Below, piece after piece: positions 10,059-20,400 of a stretch of 59,913 nucleotides of DNA; position 1 is the stretch's first letter; each line of letters begins with the position of its first letter. The notes under the pieces were generated by a model, which was not told the origin of the DNA, ran no database searches, and saw only the letters and a list, made by a program, of their open reading frames with translations. A program made the position numbers and the translations under genes. The stretch is from Hondaea fermentalgiana (taxonomy: Eukaryota > Sar > Bigyra > Thraustochytrida > Thraustochytriidae): the NCBI GenBank assembly GCA_014084085.1, contig NPFB01000059.1, forward strand, positions 140,009 through 199,921, written 5' to 3'.

Positions 10059-12568
10059 GGTGTCGCCGCGGCCGAGTCCGAGGTCGCGACCGAGCCCAGG
10101 CCCGAGCTCAAGACCGTCCGCGAAACGTGCTCCCTCGACGAGTACACGCGGCTGCGACGCTGCCGTGCGTCTCGCGCTCCGCAACGGTCTGATTGATCCG
10201 ATGGCGCCCTGCTCCGTCGCTGCCGAGGCAGGCAAGGCGCTGCAAGCAAGGCCGGTCGCGGTCGGTCGTCGCGGTGCTGCGGACGCGGGGTGCGAGCGGC
10301 CGGAGTTCTGGATTTGCAGGTCCGGGCGGCTGCTCGCGTTGGCGTCTGTGAGCTAGTTGTGAGGGAGGTGCGCGCGAGCTCGGGTTTTTTAGGTGCCGCT
10401 TCGATTGATCGGCCGACCAATCAATCGAATCGAAGTGAACGACGGCTCCCTCCGAGGAAGAGCGGGCGCGGCGCGGAAGAGAGCGAGAGAGACGCGGCGC
10501 GAAGGCGGCGCGGGCGGCGCGGGCGCGGCCGAGCGGGCCGCAGGGTGAGGAGGGGTGATAGTAAGGGCCCGCAAGCGCAGCGCAGCAGACAGACGGCGGC
10601 AGCGAGGCCGGCAGGCGTCCCCCTCCCTCGCCGCGGCGTGCGCGCACGTGCCGCGCGTGCACGTGCTTGTTACTTGTTTCTTCCACCGCGCCACTGTTTC
10701 TTCCTTACTTTCATCCTTGCTTTTCCAGCTTTCCATCACTTCCTTACCTTTCCCCAGCCGGGCCGCCTGCCTGCACCGGCGGCTGCGGCTCCGCTCCGAG
10801 ACCAGCCTGAGGAGTGCAGCAGCTGCAGCTGCTGCTGCTGCTGCTGCTGCATGGCGTGCTTCTCCTTGCCAGCTTCGGCAGCCTCCTTCGGGGGCGTCTT
10901 CTTCGTGCTCGCGATGCAGCTCGCTTGCGTGCGTGCGTGCTTGCTTGCTCATACGCGCTCGCTCGCTCGCTCGTGTCGCTGCAGCTCCGCGTCGAGCACG
11001 CGGCTTTCCTTCCCCTCGCGCGCCCGCGCGGCTCGGCGCTCGAAAGCGAGGGCCTGGCGTGCCTGGCGTCGTGTCGAGTCGAGTCGACTGGGATGGAGCG
11101 CGAGGTGCACGACGTGGCGGCGGCGGTGTTCGCAAATGTCAGACAGACAGTCCGTGCCAGTGAGCGCGGCAGGGCAGCTGCGCGGGGAGGAGGAGGGCGC
11201 GGGACACGGCTGAGGGGCTGGAGAGCCTGCGTGCGAGCCTGCCTGCGTGCCTCTGCGTGCCGGCGAGCTTTGGCCGCGCCTGCGAGCTCGACATGGTGCA
11301 CGGCAGCCGATCGCAAGCCTGTCGCCACGGCTGGCTGGTTCACAAGCAACAACAACAACCAACCCGCACCGCAAGCCAATCTCGGGCCGACTTGCTTGGC
11401 TGCGTGCACAACAATCCTCGCGCGAGCTCGGCGCTCTGTCGGGCGCGCAGATGATGGGGTGGGGCGGCGAGCGCTGCACCTGGAGCTTGCGCGCAGGCAG
11501 CGAGGAAGGAGCGCCTTGAGGAGACAAAGCAAGCATGCACACATGCAAGTATACGTATACGTGCGCAAGGATAACAAGCACGTGCTGCGCAAGTACGCAC
11601 GCGCGGGGCCTCGCCTGCGACACGAACGGGCGAAGCTGCAGCTGCAGCTGCTGCAGCTGGTGAGCGGCGGCGGCGGCGCAAGAGATGTGGCGAGAACGGG
11701 CAGACCGTCCGCGGCTGGCGGTCGGAGAGCGCGGGGTGGATGGTGGACTTGGGTGGGCCCGTGGACGCGCTTTTTGAGTAGTGCTCGAGGCGCGTGCGCT
11801 CTTCGCGTCCTGGCCTGGCTAGTGATAAAGAGAGGCTCGTGGGACTCGCCATGAAACGCGGAGTGAGGGGCTTGGGTCGCGCAAGCGGGGCCCTAGGCCC
11901 TGGGCCTAGGCCTGGGAGCTGACGCGAGTGGCGACTCGGGCCGCAAAGCAAGGAGACGTTGACTTCGGGGAAGAGGAGAGGAAAATTAACGCTGGCTGCT
12001 GCCGCTGGTGATGATGATGCTCCTTGCCAGTTGATGAAAACCAAGTCGCAGAATGATCTGAGCACGACGGGAAAAAGAAAAGAAAAAGACAATTGCTCGT
12101 CTTGGCATAATAATTTGAGCTCTGTTTCACTTGCAAAGTTAAAATTAAGACTTCAACCACTATGAGTCGACCGTCCAGGGCCACCCACCCATTGCACTTC
12201 TCCCTTTTCTTCTCTTTTCTCTTTTGCCCAGCAAAACAGGGCACAATTCCTCTTTTTCGCGCGGCTCGTCATCATTTTCACATCCGACAAAACGATTTCT
12301 TTTCATTTTTCTGTAATAACAATGTGCGCCTTCATCCCATCTCCGTTGCGCAACTTTGGAGACTATTTCTTTACGTATCACAAAGAGAGGTTCTCGCATG
12401 CACTCCATCGAAGCGCATGCAATGAGAATGAGGAGTCGCGATGCGGATGTCCTGCACAGCAGTCTCCCCATCCATCTGTTTGGCCCTTGTCGTTGTCTCG
12501 TCAAGATCAACTTTTACACCTCATCTGGAAATTTATCAACGAAACCACAGAACGAGAGTATTGTTTGC
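10059..12568. other. Low-complexity interval without a confident gene
   Basis: GC-rich DNA here is open in many frames on both strands, rich in Arg, Ala and Ser codons. A GCAGCT/CTG run lies at 10816-10852, GCGT and GCTC tetranucleotide runs near 10925-10975, CAACAACAA near 11346, and a nested CCTAGGCCC palindrome near 11890-11912. None of the frames has a recognisable domain or a credible start, so all are taken as chance frames. From 12100 the DNA turns AT-richer. Confidence 0.45.
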
Positions 12569-13048
12569 TCAGAATCGCTTCGCCATGCCGACCATCATGG
12601 CGTCGAGTTTCTTGCGAAAACTCGGATTCTCAATGGGCTCACCTGGTGTGAACATTGGATTTCTAACGACCATATGAACGTAGAGGTCTGCATACGTGGA
12701 ACGTAGCGTCTCTTGTATATTCTTGCATATCTGCGAGTTGCACTTGTCTGTGTTGAGGACGAACCTGAGACCCGAGGCTGTCTCGTACTGGTGGAGCGTG
12801 AATTTGTTTGTGGAAAAGGACGTCATGTTGCCTCTCGTGTCTGGTGCATCCCCAGCGTTCGTGGTCGCGCCACTTCCGGGCGAGAACTTTCGCCCCAGCT
12901 GTTTGAGCGAGAAGAGCAGGCCAAAGACCAACTTGGCGTCCTCGTCAGGATTGTCCGCTAGCGGGTTATGCTCACGGGACCATTCCTGATAGAACAGACA
13001 CACGCCTCGTCTGTCAAAGACGTAAAAGTTGTAAATCGCCAGGACCAT
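12569..13048 (-). CDS. TRAPPC1: TRAPP complex subunit 1 (Bet5 family, longin fold)
   Basis: TRAPPC1/Bet5 is a core subunit of the TRAPP tethering and Rab1/Ypt1 exchange complexes in ER-to-Golgi traffic. The 159-residue product has the family opening (IYNFYVFDRRGVCLFYQEW), the central KLVFGLLFSLKQL helix, the FTLHQYETASGLRFVLNTD strand pair and the later YADLYVHMVVRNP segment. Length is close to the family norm; residues 57-75 form a loop insert (Gly, Ala, Asn-rich) longer than in animals. It is a single open frame and needs no intron. Subunits of the same complex are not nearby. Confidence 0.93.
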   Translation of the reverse strand: MVLAIYNFYVFDRRGVCLFYQEWSREHNPLADNPDEDAKLVFGLLFSLKQLGRKFSPGSGATTNAGDAPDTRGNMTSFSTNKFTLHQYETASGLRFVLNTDKCNSQICKNIQETLRSTYADLYVHMVVRNPMFTPGEPIENPSFRKKLDAMMVGMAKRF

Positions 13049-13758
13049 TCTTTTTCCCTATTCGTCTCGCGCGGCAGTGGCCCCGTAGAAATACTTTTCC
13101 CCTGACGCTCTTGCTCCTGGCGCTGCGTCGGCTGGCCTGTGCTGCTCGCTCTCCAAAACTCGTGCGATGAAGCGGCCGCCGCTCCGTACGTCCGCGCGCG
13201 GGGCTCGCCAGTGCTTCGTCCGTCCGTCCGTCCGTCCGTCGGCTGAGCTCTTGCGGCCGCCCTGGCCCTTCGCCCGCGCGTCTGCGTGCGCCCGCGCGCG
13301 TGCTCGTGTGCCGCGCAGTCGAGCTGTATCCTTTTCGTCTTTGGCGGCGCTCACTTTGCCGGCTGCTCAGATCTTGTCGTCTACCATGGTAGCGTGACGA
13401 GCGCGAACACCGTGGGTGAGACCTCCATGAAGTTTGCGATGGCAATGGCCAAAGACGTGCGTCGGCCAGCGCTTGCTCCAAGTGAGGTCATTATACACAA
13501 ACCATAAAAGGAGGTCCTTGGCGCGATCAACACAACTTGTCACGTTGGTGCAAAAAAGGGATGCATACGGTGCAGGAAAGGACGGTGTAGGCGAGAGATC
13601 GCAAGCCACAAACAAAGCAACTGCCTCAATTTCCCTTCTCTTGAGCATAATTTAGAAGACGTCGAGTTGAGAAGAGACGACGGCACGTACGATGTCGAGT
13701 CCATAAATTTATCTTTGGGGGGGATCGAAGGCATCGAAAGCAACATGGTAAATCACCG

Positions 13759-13776
13759 GATTACACGCGTGTAATC
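13759..13776. repeat. 18-bp perfect palindrome
   Basis: GATTACACGCGTGTAATC reads the same on both strands. It could be a dimeric transcription factor site; there is no direct evidence. It lies about 700 bp upstream of TRAPPC1 (minus). Confidence 0.5.
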
Positions 13777-14582
13777 AGAAAAGGAGACCTGACGAGGCTG
13801 GTGAAAGAGAGGAAAAAGGGACCACGCCATTATGCTTAATAGACATTTGTAATTCATCTCCACACCGACCCTCGTTCTAGAATACATTTACATCTGCAAA
13901 AGAGGTCGCAGATGTCTCTATGCCGCAGGACGCTCCCCAAGGCCCACAAGTATCTTGACCACGTAGAGGCGAACCTCGCTCACTCTCCAAGGCTCACCTC
14001 ACAAACGAGGATGACAACGACAGCATTAAACTTTGCTGAAGAATGTCAAGTACAAGAATGACACTCTCTCATCTTAACTTCTACGGCCTTGCCGACCACG
14101 CGCGCGAGAGGTCCGCGGCCAAAACCCTCGACATGGTCTCGGCTAGCTGCTTCGCTGGTTGGCTAAAAAGAGGAAGACGCGCGCGGCGGGACTTGGTTGC
14201 GGGACACCCTGCCGTTGACCCCATCTCTACACTACAAAGAGACGTTGGAGACACCCCACCCCCCCCCACGGGGCCATGGCTCTGTGCGACTCGATCAGGT
14301 GGCGCTCCCCTTCCGTCCCGGGGCGCGGCCGCCGTTTCAAGAGTCGCGCGACACGGCCGGCCGACTCGAGCTCGCGACGAACGACTGCGAGGCGGCGGTC
14401 GGAGTTCATTGGCAAGCGCCCTCGATTTCGTCCCATTCGTCCCATTCATTGGCTCACTTCCGCCAGTCAATGGACACCCCGTCCCCTCAGGCTTGGCTGT
14501 CGAGGCTCGAGTTTTCAGGCCACGAGGCTGGACCCGCGGTCGATCGACCTGGCGGCACGGGCGGCGCAAGATATGTACCCCT

Positions 14583-14650
14583 CTCTCCACCGTGGAGCAG
14601 AAGCTCGCGGGCGAAGAAGCTCTGTGTAGGAGTAGCACCACGGTGGAGAG
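14583..14650. repeat. 13-bp inverted repeat with 42-nt loop
   Basis: CTCTCCACCGTGG at 14583-14595 is exactly reverse-complementary to 14638-14650. It could fold as a hairpin in either strand; no gene is attached to it. Confidence 0.5.
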
Positions 14651-15147
14651 CTACTAGCTAGCTGCGCAGCCCAATAACGGCATCTCGCGCCGAGGGCGTC
14701 GCGACCGCCTCGCTGGGTCGACAAAACTCGCGGCGGAGCAAGCGAGGTCGTCTCCGGCACAGGACGCGACCCGCCGCAAGGGGAGGCGTTGGTGTAGAAA
14801 AAGCGAGAGACCGCGGTCGCGAGGCCAAGTGCAGGACCGCGAACCCGAGCGGGAGCATACATTGATCGCTTGACCTGGACCTGGACCTCGACCCCGACCG
14901 CGTGGTCGAGCGCGCCCCGCGAGACCTAAGAGTAAAGACCTAGCAGGTCCTCTCCACGAAGGGAGAAGCCACTGTTGTCGTCGTGGTCTTCCATTGTCGT
15001 CGTGAAGAAATCATCGATCTCGAGGCGCGTTCTCGTGCGTGAGCTGGAAGCAAGCAAGGACAAGGATAAGAGGGGAAAAGGCGAAAAAAGGCGAAAAAAA
15101 AGGAAAGAAAAAAGGCCAGAGCAGCTGCAAACCCGAATCTAGACTCG

Positions 15148-16854
15148 ATGCGCGACGCGTGGGCGAGGGCCGCGCTCTGGGCGGCGGTAGCGGCCGCGTG
15201 CGCAAGCACGGCGGCCGCCGGCGGCGGCGGAGGAGATGCCAAGGGAGCGTCGTCGACGGTGGCGGCGGCGGCAGCGGCGAAGGCCGCCGACGATGGAGAT
15301 TGCGGGAACGAGGACTCGTGGCTTCCGCCCGACGACCCGGATTTCCTGCCGTACGTGGTGGCCAGCGTCTTCCTCGTGCTCATGGGAGGCACGATGAGCG
15401 GCCTGCAGGCAGGCATGATGCAGCTCGACCGCCCAGCGCTTCAAACGCTGCGCGAAACAGGGTCGCCCGTGCTTTTGCGCCTTTTGGATATGCTCGAGCC
15501 CCTTATCCGAAAGCGCCATATGCTTCTTGTGACGCTACTCATCTCCAATGCAGTCGCCATGGAGGCGCTGCCAATCTTTCTCGACGTGCTCGTACCCAAG
15601 GCCGTGGCCATTGTCCTCTCCGTAAGCATGGTTCTCCTCTTTGGAGAAATCGTCCCCCAGGCCATGTGTCTGCGCTGGCCGGGCGAGCTCTCGTGCATGT
15701 GCACTCCGCTCGTGTGGGCTCTTCTGGTGCTCTTTTTCCCCATCGTGTACCCGATTGCCCGCTTGCTCGACTACCTTCTCGGCGAAGAGCACCATGCAAC
15801 GTACTCGCGTGCCGGCCTTGGTGAGCTTGCCAGACAGCAGGGAAAGCTCACGGGCCACGGCGTCCTCGAAGACGACGAGCTGGACATCATCACAGGAACC
15901 TTGGAGCTACACGACAAAAAGGCTGACCAACTTTGCGTTCCATTGGACCACGCGTTCAAGCTCAGTTACACCGACAAGCTCACAGACAAAGTTCTCCGCG
16001 ACATTCTCGATCATGGGCACAGCCGCATTCCCATATGGAAGGACTCACCGTCAAACATCATCGGTCTCTTGCTGGTCAAGCATCTCATTCGAATCGATCC
16101 TGAAACAGAGATCCAAGTTTCCGACCTGCAAATTATGCCCATCCTCGTCGTTGACCAGCACGTGTCCCTCTTTGCCCTGCTGCGGAGATTTCGCACGGGG
16201 ACGTCTCACATGGCTGCGATCAAGCGTAATCCGGGCCCAGCCCCGGCGTCGCCCTTGGCTCCAGACACCTCGGCTCGCGCTAGTCATGTCAAGGACGTTT
16301 CGGAGATCGGCCTCATCACGCGTCCACGAAGCACAACCGAAAGCGAGGATCTTATTCAGGTCAGCACCTTGCATCAGACACCCATTGAGACAATCGGAAT
16401 TCTCACGCTTGAAGATGTCATTGAGGAACTTCTCAAGCACGACATTGAGGACGAGACGGACCGCTGGGTACCCGTGAACGAAGAGCTGGACCAGCGTATC
16501 TCCAAGGTGCGCTCTCTCCGTGACCACCTCTTGAGTTCCTTGGAGCAAGGCACGCAGCAGGTTTCACAGCGCCACAATGCCAGCGCTTTCAACACCACAG
16601 GTCATACGACCGGCACACAGGGGGAACGTGATAGCTTGCTGCGCGGATCGTCGCGTAACTCGGAATCGGAGGATTTTGACGAGGCAACATCTGGAGGAAA
16701 TCGACCGAGCAGTATCAGTTATGGTTCACTCAACGAATTTAATGCTAGCATCAGCGCAGTGAGCTCGCGAGGCTCCTCGGCCGAGCCGTATGACTCTCCT
16801 CGCTCCACGAATGATGGTGGCGGTGGTACGGTCTTGCGCATGCTTCAACAATGA
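15148..16854 (+). CDS. CNNM/DUF21-CBS membrane protein (Mg2+ transport family)
   Basis: This 568-residue protein has the order seen in CNNM/CorC and plant CBSDUF proteins: an Ala/Gly-rich N-terminus that begins like a signal peptide (2-24), a DUF21 domain with four hydrophobic segments (about 66-90, 124-147, 150-170, 186-209), and a Bateman module of CBS repeats. The DUF21 hallmark GEIVPQ is at 166-171. The first CBS part runs from about 258 (LDHAFKL.Y) through SRIPIWKDSPSNIIGLLLVKHL; the second ends with IETIGILTLEDVIEELL (413-429). An insert rich in Pro, Ser and Ala (360-400) splits the CBS pair. The C-terminal 130 residues are Ser-rich and probably disordered. Family members move or sense Mg2+; the substrate here is inferred only. 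The start follows an A-rich leader and has no in-frame upstream ATG. Confidence 0.9.
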   Translation: MRDAWARAALWAAVAAACASTAAAGGGGGDAKGASSTVAAAAAAKAADDGDCGNEDSWLPPDDPDFLPYVVASVFLVLMGGTMSGLQAGMMQLDRPALQTLRETGSPVLLRLLDMLEPLIRKRHMLLVTLLISNAVAMEALPIFLDVLVPKAVAIVLSVSMVLLFGEIVPQAMCLRWPGELSCMCTPLVWALLVLFFPIVYPIARLLDYLLGEEHHATYSRAGLGELARQQGKLTGHGVLEDDELDIITGTLELHDKKADQLCVPLDHAFKLSYTDKLTDKVLRDILDHGHSRIPIWKDSPSNIIGLLLVKHLIRIDPETEIQVSDLQIMPILVVDQHVSLFALLRRFRTGTSHMAAIKRNPGPAPASPLAPDTSARASHVKDVSEIGLITRPRSTTESEDLIQVSTLHQTPIETIGILTLEDVIEELLKHDIEDETDRWVPVNEELDQRISKVRSLRDHLLSSLEQGTQQVSQRHNASAFNTTGHTTGTQGERDSLLRGSSRNSESEDFDEATSGGNRPSSISYGSLNEFNASISAVSSRGSSAEPYDSPRSTNDGGGGTVLRMLQQ

Positions 16855-17424
16855 GTAAGCAAGCTTTTTCGAGCTTGTTGACCGTCGTCGAACGAGTCGT
16901 GCCGCTTGCATAGCCCGACTTGAACGGCGAGCATTTTCTTTCATTGTTTTCATTCTTTTTTTTTCTTTGTTCTCCTCTTTCCCATATTTCTTTCCTCTTC
17001 TCGACATCGCACACGCACACAAAGGATTACACGTAGACCTAGTAGGCATAGAGACCCCCTGCAAGAATTTTTTATATATATATAATGCATTGACTTACAC
17101 TGTATACCGTACACTGTATACCTTGCAGAGCAACTTGAAGCTGCGATTTTTTTGGCCGACCGCCGCTGGTGGCCATGTCGAGAACAATGACTATCAGCTA
17201 AAGAAATTCGAATCGTCTTCCGCTAAAAGTTGTAGATGACCTACCACAGACCAAGTTTGCCTTGTAACCTTTCGGTCAAGATAGCTGGATGCAGAATTTG
17301 GCGAGGTCCAAAATCTTCACCTTTCTTATGGGGCAAAGTGCGGTGTTCGCCACGAAAAACTTTCGCTGACCGCCTCTGGTCATCAGTGGCGTATCTGTAT
17401 CGTCTCCTACATCCTCTCCTCCTT
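16855..17424. other. Intergenic between convergent genes
   Basis: T-rich tracts lie near 16935-16980, a TATATATATATA run near 17072-17083, and a 14-bp direct repeat (ACACTGTATACC core) at about 17098-17122. No gene is seen. Confidence 0.5.
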
Positions 17425-20400
17425 CTAGCTTGAAGATGCAAATTGCAGGCCAACTCCAAGCTGCGACTTTCGCCGACCGCCCCCGGCCATACCAAAAACA
17501 CTTGCCACCGAGGTATCCATATCTTCATCCATACCCTCTTCTTCCTCTTTCGGATTGTTGCCTGTGAGGATTACATTCGCAAACGGCATATCTGCAGTCT
17601 GCGGTTCGACCGCCTCGAGCACCGGGTCTGCAGGCGATGCGCTTGAGCTATACTCGAGGTTTCGCAAAGCCCAGCGAACCGTGCGCACTCGCTCGTGCAA
17701 CAAAATGAGAATGGTGAGCTCCGTAATAAGCTCATTGTAGTCGGAGCGACGGTGAATTCCATAACGGGCCAAATGCTCGTCAATACGCTTCAACTTTTCA
17801 TGCAGCGGATCGCTGAGATCGTAGTAATAAAACGCCGGTCGTTGTACGACGTCCACCTTTTCACAAAGCGACGTCCAATGATCCTCAATGGCGAAAAGCT
17901 TTTCCAAGGGAAGACTTCGTGGACGCGAGGGCTCAAAGATAATATCGGCAAGCTCCTCTGACATTTCCATGAAATTAAAGACGCCACCGCGCTCCGGTTT
18001 GTGCAGCATAAAACGCAAAAGTAGAAACTGGAGACGCGTGCGCGGCGTCAAGTCGAGCGGGTCTTGCCCGCTCGTCTGCGCTGACTCCACACTCCGTCGA
18101 AAGTGAAGGCACTCAAGCAACATGCGCTGGTCCGTGTCCTTGGCCACGGCTCGAATCAAGTCTGCCTGAGAAGAAATGGCGTTGATGCGAAACTTACCGC
18201 CAGCGTTCTCCATAAACTTTTCGATGGGCAACTGGACCTCGGCTTTCATGCCCACCGTCACATTCAACGCGGACGACCGATGTTTCGCAAGCGCGTCGAA
18301 ATTCTTGGCGCGCCAGCGGCGTTCCTCTTGTTCCTGGACCGCATTTGTCTTGGCCAACCGCTCTTCATCCATGTCCAGCGCTGCGTCCACGTTTGCAACG
18401 TGACCGCGAGGCCGTTGTTGACCATGCGCCCGAGCGAAAATTCGAGCTTCGCGCGCTTCGTTCTTAAACGTCGCAGCGCTGTACAAGTCTTCGAGAGCTA
18501 CAGAGATGGGGTTGTACGGCTCAGAGATATGGAAGAGCCCCTCTCGAAGCAGTTCGGACTGGCGTACTAAATCCTGTTTCATGCGTTGCTTCATTTCCTC
18601 TGCGAGGCCGACACTCACGAGCAGCTCGGCGCAAAAGGCGCTCAGCGTTGAGATAAGACCGATGCCCACCAGCATGAGCAAAAACATGAGCATCTGCGTC
18701 TCCACCTGCGTCACCTTCAGGTCTCCGTACCCCACCGTGGTCACTGTGACGAGCGCAAACCACAAAACGTTGGAAAAATCACGAAACTCTTCTTGCTCGT
18801 CCTGCTCAAATACCTTGATGAAAACTGTGCACGAAACGATAATGACAGCTACGAACGAAGCCAGGTAGGCCATGGGCTTGCGAACCATGAGCGAAATAAA
18901 GACAGCCTGCTGCGTGAAACGTCGATATAAGCGGAAAAGACGGAACGCTTTGAACATACGGAGGTAATCTGGAAACCAAATGACTGTGAGCGGAATGTCG
19001 GTCAGCAGCGCCGGAACATCGTACCAGCTATCTCGCAAAAAGCTGTACACGGTTGGGAACTCCTTTCGATCCCGCGTTAAACCGCGGATGATGAGTTCAA
19101 GCGCAAAGATTCCGACGCCAAAGACATCGATCCAAATGAGCACGCGAGTCATTTGTGGTTCCACGCCACCGTACGGAATGAGCGGTGCGACGGCAACAAA
19201 AATTGACGTGATCGTCAGCAGGGTCACCAGACTTTCTGCAATGCCAACAATCTTTTGCAGACGCTCAATATTCCGGTCGTAAGCCTTTTGCCGCGCTTGC
19301 AAAATAGATTCCCTGGATTGCCCGCCATCGCTGGACTGAGCATATTTGTTCTGGGAAGTGCCGAGCGCAAATGCGAGCGCAGATATGCGTCGTGCAACCT
19401 TTTTAATTTGGGAGGTCCGTATCGCTTGTGTGCGCTGCCGTTTTTGAACTGGCATTGGATGCTGGTGGGGGATTGTTTCGGCGGGCCTTTCTGCTTCAGC
19501 CCCGGGCTGAACATTCCCCGAGGAGCTCCGCTGCTGACCGAAAAACATGAACGCAGAACTCTCCGAGGTATCGGGTTCCTCACGTCGCACTACCACCGGC
19601 GGAGATTCTTTCGGCTTGACGCGCATGGAGGTCGCAGTGCTTTCCATGGCAAGCGAACCGTTCATGTTCGTGCGTAGAACAGCCGAAGTGCGCTGTCCAA
19701 ATCCAGTCTGCGCTTCGTTGGGTGATTCGAGCTCGTTGATGAGCTGTTGCACCTCGTTGCGCTTGGCAAGGCTAAATTTAAGAGCCTTGGCATGCAGCAG
19801 AATGCCAAGCACCACAATCGAAAAAAAAGCGGCAGCAATGCAGTACATGACCTGATCGTCATTCATGCCGCTGTATGGAATAAAGTCGAACTCATCCGCA
19901 TAGCCATCCTTGTCGTCATCAAAGGTAAAACCGTAGTTGACAGGAAACTCATCAAGGATATCAAAGATTCCGTCGTTGTCCTTGTCAAGGTCGAGGAGCT
20001 CAATCACCAAGTTGCCACCAGAACCGAGATCTGCAATCCATACGACCGTGTCTTCAAAGATTGAGGCGTCGAGAATACGTTTCGTGTCCACATTGGACTC
20101 GCGCAGCGCGGGTGCCTCGACAACACAGTGCACGCGCTGAATTCCGTCCGGGCTTTGCTTTGTTGCTTCTTCCAAGGTCTGGAAACGCAGCAGTCTGAGC
20201 TGGTCCGCGGTTCCATCGTCCTGATCTCCGCGCAAATAATAGAGAAGAGCGCTCTCCGAGTCGCGATGGCTTAGCGATATTTCGCGATGCCACGTGCTAT
20301 TGGGAACATCGGTGAACTGAGTTGCGTCTGCAATCTGGGCATAGCGTACCTTGTGCTGATTTGAGGACGTGTCGCGCATGACTGCAAAAAGAAAGTCGCC

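Larger units (their letters stand above)
13049..15147. other. Intergenic region, no confident gene
   Basis: It holds a (CCGT)n run at 13216-13240, a perfect 18-bp palindrome at 13759-13776 and a 13-bp inverted repeat at 14583-14595 and 14638-14650. Open frames at 14043-14661 overlap on both strands and lack any recognisable domain. The last 250 bp are A-rich and precede the CNNM-like start, so they probably contain its promoter. Confidence 0.45.

Noticed and set aside
10814..11854. 346-codon plus-strand frame starting in a CTG run
   Set aside because: Composition is Arg/Ala/Leu-rich, frames on the other strand are equally open, and no domain is visible. It fits chance openness in GC-rich repeats.
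13167..13507. Short overlapping plus-strand frames with partly protein-like sequence
   Set aside because: Two frames would need an unsupported splice to be joined; no good donor or acceptor and no recognisable family.
14043..14661. Overlapping 150-205-codon frames on both strands
   Set aside because: No recognisable motif; both strands open in the same place, so neither is favoured.
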